The notes under the pieces: model-generated
Databases searched by the model: none
Seen by the model: only the letters and a program-made list of their open reading frames with translations
What the model was told of the DNA's origin: nothing
Origin: Streptomyces sp. NBC_01314
GTDB lineage: Bacteria; Actinomycetota; Actinomycetes; Streptomycetales; Streptomycetaceae
Reading direction: 5' to 3'
Assembly (NCBI RefSeq): GCF_041435215.1
Contig: NZ_CP108394.1
Location: 6,944,001 to 7,008,000, forward strand
DNA length: 64,000 nt
Shown here: one piece after another, positions 31,450 through 39,287 of the stretch
Layout: each line of letters opens with the position of its first letter
Numbering within the stretch: the first letter of the stretch is position 1
Position numbers and translations under genes: made by a program

Positions 31450-31940
31450 GGTGGCTCCTCCGGGTGACATCGCAGGGTTGGGGTTTCATAAAACCAACCG
31501 AACGGTTTCTTTTCTACCCTGCGGTCTTTCCTGTCCAGCCTGTCCAGTGCGGGTCGTGCGGGCACCCTCGACGTCGCGCGGCACGGCCGGAAGCGTGCAG
31601 GCGCCTACCTGTCGGGAAAGCGTCAAGCCAGAGTATTGCAAACCAGGAGCGCGGTATGTTTTCCTTGAGGGGAAGTCGACGGGCAGGGGGCGAACCCTGA
31701 AGGGAGCCATCCTGTTCTGTGGCAAAACGGACTCCCGCAGTCGCGCCTACATCCCCCGGGGCGCGGCTGCGGGCTTTTTGCGTGCATTTATCCGCGTGAT
31801 CGGTGGCGCTTCGGGCCGGGAAACCGGCCGACGCGGGGGGTAAAAAAATCCGCGAGGCTGGTATGTTTCTGGCGACGGTTGAGAGGGCCGCAGGGGAACG
31901 CGCGCTGTGGCCCGCCCGTACGGGGAGGAGCGAACACGTC
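31450..31940. promoter_or_regulatory. Divergent control region for regulator 2 and StrR-type activator
   Basis: A 491-bp region without a supported gene. Besides the ARE-like site it holds two possible receptor half-sites, CGGTATGTTTT at 31652-31662 and CTGGTATGTTTC at 31857-31868, the latter 73 bp before the activator start. GGAGGAG for the activator lies at 31924-31930. Confidence 0.5.
31489..31512. promoter_or_regulatory. ARE-like operator upstream of regulator 2
   Basis: The sequence AAAACCAACCGAACGGTTTC and its flanks match the 24-bp ARE consensus at nearly every defined position, with CGGTTT at 31503-31508. It lies 40-63 bp upstream of the GTG start, indicating autoregulation by a receptor-type protein. 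Confidence 0.75.
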
Positions 31941-33059
31941 ATGAACGTCTCAGGCGCTCACGCCGAAACCACTGACCGCCGGGAGGGGCCCAGGCCGGGG
32001 CTGCGTCTGGCCGTCGCGGCGGGCATCGAGGCGCCGCCCTCCGGCGCCGCACACACCGAGGACCGGAGTGGTCCGTCCGGCGACCGGAGCGGTCCGGTCG
32101 GCGACCGGAGCCGGGCGCGGCGGACCGCGGTCGTGGACATCGACTCGCTCCGCGCGTCCGACTCACCGCGCCTCGGCGGCGAGAACGGCGACCATGCGCG
32201 GATGCTCGCCGAGCAGGAGGAGCCGCTGCCGCCGGTCCTGGTGCATCACCCGTCGATGCGGGTCATCGACGGTATGCACCGGCTCGCCGCGGCCCGGCTG
32301 CGCGGGACCACGACCATCGAGGTCGAGTACTTCGACGGCGACGAGGGCGAGGTCTTCGCTCTGTCCGTCGAACTGAACATCGCACACGGCCTCCCGCTGT
32401 CCCAGGCCGACCGCGCGGCCGCCGCCGAGCGCATCCTCACAACCCACCCCTACTGGTCCGACCGCCGCGTCGCCACCAACGCGGGGCTCGCGCCCAGCAC
32501 GGTCGCGTCGATCCGACGCCGTTCAACGGGCCGAAGCGACCAGTTGAACGCTCCCCGGGTCGGGCGGGACGGCCGGGTACGGCCGTTGCAGGCGACCGAG
32601 GGCAGGCTGCGGGCCAGCCAGGTCATCGCCGCGAACCCGACCGCGTCGCTCCGCGAGATCGCCGCGCGGGCCGGGATCGCCACCGCCACGGCCAAGGATG
32701 TCCGGGACCGAATACGCAGGGGGCAGGACCCCGTTCCCCAGGCTCAGCCGGTCAAGCCGCGCGTCGCTCCGCGGGAGGAGCCGGGGCGGGGGGCCGGCGG
32801 CCGGGACACCTCGCACATGTCGGCGGCGGCCATCGGGCTGATCCTGCCGAACCTTCGCAAGGATCCGTCGCTGCGGACGGAGGCGGGGCGGATGTTGTTG
32901 CAGATGCTCGGCATGCACTCGATCGGGGACGAGGCGAGGTGGCGGCGGCTCGCGCAGAGTGTCCCGGGGCATCGGGCGCCGGTGCTGGCGCAGGCAGCGA
33001 GGCGTTGTGCGGACCATTGGCTGCGGTTGGCCAACGAGCTGGAGATGCGGCGGGGTTGA
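31941..33059 (+). CDS. StrR-type ParB-like pathway activator
   Basis: A 372-residue regulator, ATG 31941 with GGAGGAG 10 bases upstream. The ParB/sulfiredoxin-like N-terminal domain (about 60-150) has DHARMLAEQEEPLPPVLVHH then PSMRVIDGMHRLAAARLRG, the signature of StrR/NovG/Bbr-type activators. Helix-turn-helix segments follow (SDRRVATNAGLAPSTVASIR, SLREIAARAGIATATAKDVR). The C-terminal helical domain (SAAAIGLILPNLRKDPSLRT, RWRRLAQSVPGHRAPVLAQA) is also family-like. Such proteins switch on antibiotic gene clusters. It is the first gene of the peptide cluster and may be under butyrolactone-receptor control through upstream half-sites. Confidence 0.88.
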   Translation: MNVSGAHAETTDRREGPRPGLRLAVAAGIEAPPSGAAHTEDRSGPSGDRSGPVGDRSRARRTAVVDIDSLRASDSPRLGGENGDHARMLAEQEEPLPPVLVHHPSMRVIDGMHRLAAARLRGTTTIEVEYFDGDEGEVFALSVELNIAHGLPLSQADRAAAAERILTTHPYWSDRRVATNAGLAPSTVASIRRRSTGRSDQLNAPRVGRDGRVRPLQATEGRLRASQVIAANPTASLREIAARAGIATATAKDVRDRIRRGQDPVPQAQPVKPRVAPREEPGRGAGGRDTSHMSAAAIGLILPNLRKDPSLRTEAGRMLLQMLGMHSIGDEARWRRLAQSVPGHRAPVLAQAARRCADHWLRLANELEMRRG

Positions 33060-33100
33060 TTCCTTTCGCCGGGCCGCCGTGGGGGTTCCTTCTCGGATGG

Positions 33101-33187
33101 CGACCGCGGGTTGGTCGTGGCTGGTCGCGCCCACGGGGCGGAGCCGCATATCGATATGGCCCCGCGCCCCTGTAGGGCGCGGCTGCA
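33101..33187. repeat. REP-like palindromic element
   Basis: CGACCGCGGG...GTGGCTGGTCGCGCC followed by GCGCCCC-TGTA-GGGCGC matches the intergenic repeats at 62608-62856 and the copy at 5659-5700. It lies downstream of the StrR-type gene and could serve as its terminator. Confidence 0.65.
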
Positions 33188-33235
33188 CGTGACATGGATT
33201 CCCGATGCGTCCTTTCCGGGGCGTCATTTCGAAGA

Positions 33236-33326
33236 GCACCTTCTTCGGACATTGTCTTCAGACACCGTCTTCAAACACCGTCTTCAAACACCGTCTTCAA
33301 ACACCTTCTTCGAGCGCCTTCTTCGA
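33236..33326. repeat. 13-bp tandem repeat, seven units
   Basis: Seven consecutive 13-bp units begin at 33236, 33249, 33262, 33275, 33288, 33301 and 33314; three are exactly ACACCGTCTTCAA and the others differ at 1-4 positions. Degenerate copies (CTTCGAGCACTTCGA-like) continue to about 33380, right up to the ribosome-binding site of the thioesterase gene. Confidence 0.9.
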
Positions 33327-33394
33327 GCACTTCGAAAACCTTCTTCGAGTACTTCGAGCACCTTTTTTGAAGCACCTTCTTATGGAGGAACCCA

Positions 33395-34255
33395 ATGAGT
33401 GATCACAGTCCCGATCTCGTGGTCGAGACCCCCTGGATATGGCGGGCCCGGCGGCCCCGGGCCCGGCTGCGGCTCATCTGCTTTCCGCATGCGGGGGCCG
33501 GGGCCGGGGCCTACGGCGAGTGGGCCCGGCTGTTGCCGTCGGAGATCGAGCTGGCCGCCGTCCAGTTGCCGGGGCGGCAGAACCGGATCGCGGAGGACCC
33601 GGTGACCGAGGTGGGGCCGCTGGTGAAGGTGCTGACGCAGGCGCTGCGGCCGGTGCTGGACGGGGACTTCGCCTTCTTCGGGCACTCGGGGGGCGCGGCA
33701 CTGGCGTACGAGGTGGCCAAGGCGCTGCGGGAGAAGGGCGGGCCCCGGCCCAGCCAGCTGTTCCTGTCGGCGCAGCCCGCGCCCGGCACCGTCGGCCGGG
33801 TTCCGGTGATGCACACCCTCTCCGACGAGGAACTCGGTGCCGAGGTCGTGCGCCTGGGCGGGATCGAGCCCGAGATCGCCGAGGACGAGGAGGTCATGGA
33901 GGGGCTGTTGCCCACGCTGCGGGCCGACTTCTCGCTGTGGGAGCGGCACCAGGTGCGTCCGGGGGCGGCACTGGACACCCCCATCACCGTGCTCAGCGGT
34001 GACGCGGACCCCAGGGCGCCGAAGGACACCCTCTACGGGTGGGCCGCGCACACCACCGGTGCCTTCCGCACCCGGTTCTACCCGGGCGGCCACTTCTACT
34101 TCCTCGACGATCCGACCGAGTTGGTCGCCTACATCGGCCAGGCGCTCGGCAGTCAATCCCTCGGTGGCCAGGCCCTCGGCGGCCGGTCCCACGGCAGCCA
34201 GACCCACGCCGGCACGTCCAGCCCGGCGACCGAACTCGCGGGGAGCGCGCGATGA
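33395..34255 (+). CDS. Type II thioesterase
   Basis: A 286-residue alpha/beta hydrolase of the NRPS/PKS editing thioesterase family. It has RLICFPHAGAGAGAYGEWAR, VQLPGRQNRIAEDP, the nucleophile motif FFGHSGGAALAYEV (Ser at about 97), VLSGDADPRAP (catalytic Asp region) and YPGGHFYF (catalytic His). It should clear mis-acylated carrier proteins. The last 40 residues are Gly/Ser/Gln-rich and unlike family members (QSLGGQALGGRSHGSQTHAG). GGAGGA lies 7 bases before the ATG, after an unusual 13-bp repeat tract. Its stop overlaps the next gene by 4 bp. Confidence 0.95.
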   Translation: MSDHSPDLVVETPWIWRARRPRARLRLICFPHAGAGAGAYGEWARLLPSEIELAAVQLPGRQNRIAEDPVTEVGPLVKVLTQALRPVLDGDFAFFGHSGGAALAYEVAKALREKGGPRPSQLFLSAQPAPGTVGRVPVMHTLSDEELGAEVVRLGGIEPEIAEDEEVMEGLLPTLRADFSLWERHQVRPGAALDTPITVLSGDADPRAPKDTLYGWAAHTTGAFRTRFYPGGHFYFLDDPTELVAYIGQALGSQSLGGQALGGRSHGSQTHAGTSSPATELAGSAR

Positions 34256-37200
34256 CCCACATACCCGACCCCACCCCCACCCCCACCCCCGACCCCACCC
34301 CCGGCCTCGACCCCACCGTCGCCGCCCGCCTCGCCGCCGCGACCCGAGCGGTACCGGGGGTTCGCGACGCGGCCGTCGTCGTACGACAGGGGGCGCGAAC
34401 CGTCGACGGTGACGGGGGCGGCATGCCGGCGGCGTCCGCCGAGCCCACCGGCGCCGAGTCCGTCCCGGCCGGTGTGCCGTCCGTCGACCGGCCCTCCTCC
34501 GAGACCTTCGGCGGCGAGTTGCGCATCCCGGACGGGGCGCCCATGACCCTGCAGGAAGGGTTGCGCCAGGCCGCCGAACTCGCTCCCGAGCAGGGGACCC
34601 TGTATCTGCGCAAGGGCAGCGAGCCCGACCTGCAGACGTACGCCGAGCTGCTCGTGGAGGCCGAGCGGGTCCTCGCCGGGCTCCGGGCCGCGGGGCTCAC
34701 CCCCGGTGACGCGGCGCTCTTCCAGTTCGAGGACCACCGGGCGTACATGACCGCCTTCTGGGCCTGTGTGCTCGGCGGGTTCGTCCCGACACCGGTGGCC
34801 GTGGCGACGACGTACGGGAGCCACAACGAGACGAACCGCAAGCTGTACAACGCGTGGCGGCTGCTCGACCGGCCGGTACTCCTCACGGACCGGGCCACCG
34901 CGCCGGCGCTCGCCGCGCTGCACGGGCTGTGGGAGGAGCCGGACCTCAGGATCCTCCGGGTCGACGAACTGACCGGCCACGAGCGGGACTCCGACTGGTA
35001 CGCGACCACCCCGGACTCCCCGGTGATCAACCTCCTCACCTCGGGCAGCACCGGCGTCCCCAAGTGCGTGCGGCACACCAACGCCTCCGTCGCCGCGCGG
35101 GAGTGGGCGGTGATCCAGGCGCGGGGCTACACCGGCGAGGACGTCAGCCTCATCTGGATGCCGCTCGACCACGTGACGATGGTCTATTACAACGTCCGCG
35201 ACATGTTCCTGCGGTGCCGCCATGTCAACGGACGCATCGACGACGTCCTCGGCGATCCGCTGCTCTGGCTGGACTGGATCGACCGGTACGGCGTGACCAA
35301 CACCTGGGCGCCGAACTTCGCGTACAACCTGGTCAACGAGTGCGCCGAGGAGATCGGCCGGCGCGGCTGGGACCTGTCGCGGATGCGGGAGTTCGTCAAC
35401 GCGGGCGAACCCGTGGTCGCCGCCACCAGCCACCGCTTCCTGGAACTGCTCGCCCCGCACGGGCTGCGGGCCGACGCGATGGTGCCGTGCTGGGGGATGT
35501 CGGAGACCTGCTCGGGCGTCACGTACACACGGCAGAGCCGGGACGACCGAGAGCTGGGGACGGCCGTCGTCTCGCAGGCCTCGCTCGACGGGGATCTGGT
35601 CTACCGGACGTCGGGCCGCAAGGGCGCCGACGCCGTCGCGTTCACCGAGGTCGGCGGCCCCGTCCCCGGTGTCACCATCCGCGTCGTCGACGACCAGGGG
35701 CGGACGCTGCCGCGGGACCGGGTCGGGGAGCTGCAGATCCGCGGTGTGACGATGCTGCGGCACTACCACGGCAACGCGGAGGCCAACCGGGAGGCGTTCA
35801 CCGAGGACGGCTGGTTCCGGACCGGTGACCTCGCCTTCGTGCGCGACGGGTCGCTGGTGATCGCCGGGCGGAAGAAGGACCAGATCATCGTGCGGGGCGC
35901 CAACTTCGTCGCGCACGAGCTGGAGAGCGTCGTCGAGCAGGTCGAGGGTGTGCGTGTCACGTTCTCGGCGGCGGCCGGGGTGCGTGAACCGGGCGAGGGG
36001 TCCGACCGGCTGGTGATCTTCTTCGTGCCGACGCGGTGGGACGCCGAGACGCTCGCGCGGACCTTCCAGGACGTACGGGCCGCGCTGGTACGGGAGGCCG
36101 GGATCGCCCCGGACGTGGTCGTGCCCGTCACGGACGCCGAGTTCCCGAAGACGGCGAGCGGGAAGATCCAGCGGGCCGCGCTCGTCGCCGACCTGCGGGC
36201 CGGCCGGTTCGCCGACCGCATCGCCGACGAGGAGGACACGGAGGAGTCCGGCACGTGGTTCTTCCGGCGGCAGTGGTCGCGGCTGCCCGCGGCCCAGGCC
36301 CCGGCCGACAGCGGGTCCTCCCGGCTCGTGTTCTCCGCCGACTGCGGTACGCGGGTCGTGTTCGCCGAGGAGGGACAGCTCGCCGCACTCGGGCTCGACG
36401 ACGAGCCCGCGGTGGTCGTCGGCAGGGGCCGGTCCTTCGCCGAGGTGGACCTCGACCGGTACCGGGTCGCGCCCGGAGACCCCGAGGACCTGCGGCGCGT
36501 CCTCACCGACGTCACCGCGCACTACGGGCCCATCGACTCGGTGGTGTTCGCCTGGCCGCTGGACGGCAAGGACGCCGAGCCCGCCGCCCGGCTCACCGCC
36601 CTCAGCACGCAACTCGCCGCGCTGACGGGCGTACTGGACGAGTTCGGCGCCCCGCTGCTGCTCGTCCTCACCGAGGGCGCGGTCCATGTGCGGCCCGGCG
36701 ACCGCGTCGACCTCGGCGTGTGCGCCCTGCCGGGGCTGGTCCGTACGGCGGCCGCCGAGAACCCGCTGATCACCGTGCGCCAGCTCGATCTGCCCGCCGA
36801 CCGCGCGCAGTGGCCGCGTGCGGTGCGTACCGAACTCGCCGACCCGACCCACGCCGGAGTGGTCGCCGCCCGCGAGGGGCTGCGCTGGCAGCCCAGGCTG
36901 CGCGCGGTCCACGAGGAGACGGAGGCCCGGGCCGTGCCGCCGCTGGTGGCCGGCGGGCTGTACCTGGTCACCGGCGGTCTCGGCGGTATCGCGAGCGACC
37001 TCGCCGGGTATCTGCTGGCCGCCTACGGCGCCCGGCTGCTGCTGGTGGGCCGGTCGCCCGCCGAGGGCGACAGGGCGGCCCGGCTGAAGGACCTCACCGA
37101 ACTCGGCGAGGTCACCTACCGGCAGGCCGACATCACCGACCGGCAGCAGCTGGAGTCCGTGGTGGCCGCCGCCGAGCAGCGCTGGGGGCGCCCGCTGGAC

Positions 37201-38169
37201 GGCGTACTGCACCTGGCCGCCGCCGATGTCTCGGAGCAGTGGAAGAACCTCGAACGGCACACGCTGGCCCGGGAGTCCGAGGACGGCTTCCGCGCCCAGT
37301 ACGCGGCCAAGGTCGCGGGCAGCCTCGCCCTCGCGGACGTCCTGGAGAGCCGGCCGGAGGCCTCGCTGGTCCTCTTCGGATCGGTCAACGGCGAGTTCGG
37401 CGGCCACTCCTTCGGCGCCTACTCCGCCGCCAACGCCTTCCTCGTGGGCTTCGCCGACCACTGGCACCACGAGCGTGGCCGGGACGTGCGCTGCCTGGCC
37501 TGGAGCATGTGGGACGACATCGGCATGAGCCAGGGCCGCTCCACGGCACCCGCCCGCCTGCGCGGCTTCCGCGCGATCGACGCGGAGCGGGGCCTGCGCT
37601 GCTTCCTCACGGCCACGGCACTGCCGTACCCGTACCAGCTCATCGGCCTCGACGCGCGGAACCCGGTGATCGTGGGCGAGCTGGCGCCGGACGAGCTGAG
37701 CGTGCGCGAGGTGCTCGTGGCCTACACCTCGGACGGTGCCGACCCGGCCGCCGTCCACGCGGCGCTCGCGCCGGCCCTGGCCGAACTCCCCGTCCCGGTA
37801 CGGCTGATGGAGGTCACCCGCATCCCCAAGGACGGCAGCGGGGCCATCGACACGACCCAACTGCTGCTCGACATGGCGCCACGCCGGGCGGCCCTCGGCA
37901 GGCGCAGGCACACCGCGCCGGAAGGAGAGCTGGAGCAGCGGATCGCCGCGATCTGGTCCGACGTCCTCGGGCAGAAGACCGTCGGCCGCGACGAGTCCTT
38001 CTTCGACCTCGGCGGCAACTCCCTGCGCGCCACCCGCCTGCTGGCCCGCGTCGGCTCCGAACTCGCCGTCCGGCTGAGCACGCACGAGCTGTACGAGAGT
38101 CCGACGGTCGAGGGCATGGCGGCGAGGGTGGCGGCGGGAGCGCCGACAGCCGCGGGAGCCGGCCAGTGA
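34252..38169 (+). CDS. Acyl-AMP ligase-KR-carrier protein (starter module)
   Basis: A 1305-residue protein, ATG overlapping the thioesterase stop. Residues about 95-650 form an adenylating domain ([45 protein letters not shown]). Instead of FDxSVWE it has WMPLDHVTMVYYNVRDMF, typical of PKS-starter acyl-AMP ligases rather than amino acid A domains. Residues about 670-1110 are a ketoreductase with structural subdomain: TGGLGGIASDLAGYLLAAYG for NADPH, then Lys (QYAAKVAG), Ser (FGSVNGEFGG) and Tyr (YSAANAF). A carrier protein follows (DESFFDLGGNSLRATRL, Ser at about 1257). There is no KS or AT. It probably loads a carboxylic or alpha-keto acid, reduces it on the carrier and starts the peptide. 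The N-terminus is a PTPTPTPDPTP repeat. Confidence 0.88.
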   Translation: MTHIPDPTPTPTPDPTPGLDPTVAARLAAATRAVPGVRDAAVVVRQGARTVDGDGGGMPAASAEPTGAESVPAGVPSVDRPSSETFGGELRIPDGAPMTLQEGLRQAAELAPEQGTLYLRKGSEPDLQTYAELLVEAERVLAGLRAAGLTPGDAALFQFEDHRAYMTAFWACVLGGFVPTPVAVATTYGSHNETNRKLYNAWRLLDRPVLLTDRATAPALAALHGLWEEPDLRILRVDELTGHERDSDWYATTPDSPVINLLTSGSTGVPKCVRHTNASVAAREWAVIQARGYTGEDVSLIWMPLDHVTMVYYNVRDMFLRCRHVNGRIDDVLGDPLLWLDWIDRYGVTNTWAPNFAYNLVNECAEEIGRRGWDLSRMREFVNAGEPVVAATSHRFLELLAPHGLRADAMVPCWGMSETCSGVTYTRQSRDDRELGTAVVSQASLDGDLVYRTSGRKGADAVAFTEVGGPVPGVTIRVVDDQGRTLPRDRVGELQIRGVTMLRHYHGNAEANREAFTEDGWFRTGDLAFVRDGSLVIAGRKKDQIIVRGANFVAHELESVVEQVEGVRVTFSAAAGVREPGEGSDRLVIFFVPTRWDAETLARTFQDVRAALVREAGIAPDVVVPVTDAEFPKTASGKIQRAALVADLRAGRFADRIADEEDTEESGTWFFRRQWSRLPAAQAPADSGSSRLVFSADCGTRVVFAEEGQLAALGLDDEPAVVVGRGRSFAEVDLDRYRVAPGDPEDLRRVLTDVTAHYGPIDSVVFAWPLDGKDAEPAARLTALSTQLAALTGVLDEFGAPLLLVLTEGAVHVRPGDRVDLGVCALPGLVRTAAAENPLITVRQLDLPADRAQWPRAVRTELADPTHAGVVAAREGLRWQPRLRAVHEETEARAVPPLVAGGLYLVTGGLGGIASDLAGYLLAAYGARLLLVGRSPAEGDRAARLKDLTELGEVTYRQADITDRQQLESVVAAAEQRWGRPLDGVLHLAAADVSEQWKNLERHTLARESEDGFRAQYAAKVAGSLALADVLESRPEASLVLFGSVNGEFGGHSFGAYSAANAFLVGFADHWHHERGRDVRCLAWSMWDDIGMSQGRSTAPARLRGFRAIDAERGLRCFLTATALPYPYQLIGLDARNPVIVGELAPDELSVREVLVAYTSDGADPAAVHAALAPALAELPVPVRLMEVTRIPKDGSGAIDTTQLLLDMAPRRAALGRRRHTAPEGELEQRIAAIWSDVLGQKTVGRDESFFDLGGNSLRATRLLARVGSELAVRLSTHELYESPTVEGMAARVAAGAPTAAGAGQ

Positions 38170-39152
38170 CCCGGCCGGCGCCCCGACCGGGCCCGACACC
38201 CACACCGGGGACGTCCCTGGGGGCTTCCGCGCCGGGAGTGCCTCCACGGGCTTCCGCGCCGGGGTCGGCCGAGCTGGTACCCCCGTCGCGTTCGGCCGCG
38301 TCCGTACTCGCGGCGGCGCCCACGCTGATCGCCGCTCCCGGCACCGGGCCGCTTCAGCTCGTCGTGCATCTGGCCGGGTGGGTCGACGCGGTTCGGATGC
38401 GTACGGCCGTCAAGTCGCTCCTCGGCCGGAACGGCTCGACGCCGCTCTGGCGGGAGCTGGATCTCGGTGTCCTGACCATCGGAGAGCGCACCGACGCCCT
38501 GGACGCCCTCCTCGCGGCGGGCCGCAGGAGCGTCGGCTCCCCCGGCCCCGAGGTGCGGGCCGTGCTCGTCCGACTGGCCTGGGAACGGCACCTGCTGGTG
38601 CTCACCGCACGGCATCCGCACCTCGACGAGGGCACGCTGCGTGCGCGGCTGAGGGACCTGCTGCGCGCGTACGCCGGCGCGGGCATGGTCCGGTCCAGCG
38701 GCGGGGAGCCGCCGGTCGAGGAGACCGTGGTGCCGCTGTCCGCGGCGGACGCCGGACGGCTCACCCTGCGCGCGCTCGGGCTCGGCGTGGACCTGGAGAC
38801 GGTCGTACGCGGCGCCTGGACGGCGGTCCTCGCGGGCGGGGCCGGGCGCCGGGAGGCGGTCCTCGGCGTCCCCGGCCTCGGCACCCCGGGGCCCGGTCCC
38901 GCCGGGCGGGTCACGGTCACCGGGGTCCGGGCCATCCACCACGGGCAGCCACCGCTGACTCTCGTCATGCGCGCCGACCCGGGGCCGCTGGAGCTGCGGC
39001 TGCGCGGCCAGCGGGGGCTGTTCGGCCCCGGGCCGGCGACGGACACCGCGGACCGGTTGGCCGGGGTGTTGAGGCGGATCGCGGCCGGTTCCCGGGCAGA
39101 GCTCCCACCCGTGGGTGAATTCCAGCTCCAGCTCGCCCGATCGGTCATCTGA
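38166..39152 (+). CDS. Degenerate stand-alone condensation-domain-like protein
   Basis: A 328-residue protein beginning at the GTG of a GTGA overlap with the starter module. After a Pro-rich start, residues about 40-170 resemble the N-terminal half of a condensation domain (PLQLVVHLAGWVDAVRMRTA, RAVLVRLAWERHLLVLTARH). The HHxxxDG motif is degraded to RHPHLDEG. Residues about 185-320 resemble the C-terminal half (VPLSAADAGRLTLRALGLGV, DLETVVRGAWTAVLAG, RVTVTGVRAIHHGQPPLTLV). It is shorter than a normal C domain (about 430). It may be a catalytically weak or structural partner that docks the starter carrier to the serine protein, which lacks its own N-terminal C domain. Family call is by eye. 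Confidence 0.6.
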   Translation: MTRPAPRPGPTPTPGTSLGASAPGVPPRASAPGSAELVPPSRSAASVLAAAPTLIAAPGTGPLQLVVHLAGWVDAVRMRTAVKSLLGRNGSTPLWRELDLGVLTIGERTDALDALLAAGRRSVGSPGPEVRAVLVRLAWERHLLVLTARHPHLDEGTLRARLRDLLRAYAGAGMVRSSGGEPPVEETVVPLSAADAGRLTLRALGLGVDLETVVRGAWTAVLAGGAGRREAVLGVPGLGTPGPGPAGRVTVTGVRAIHHGQPPLTLVMRADPGPLELRLRGQRGLFGPGPATDTADRLAGVLRRIAAGSRAELPPVGEFQLQLARSVI

Positions 39153-39287
39153 ACAGGCTTGTTGGGCAATGTCGGCGACCTTAGGGTCGTTGGTGAATCC
39201 CATTCTTTCGGAATTACTTTCCTTTCCCTCCGTTCGTGAAATGCCCGGACGGTATCTGTATCCCCTTGTCAATTCAGGCAATATCCA

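Noticed and set aside
33236..33380. Repeat array as a CRISPR
   Set aside because: Units are 13 bp, directly adjacent with no unique spacers, and no cas genes are present.
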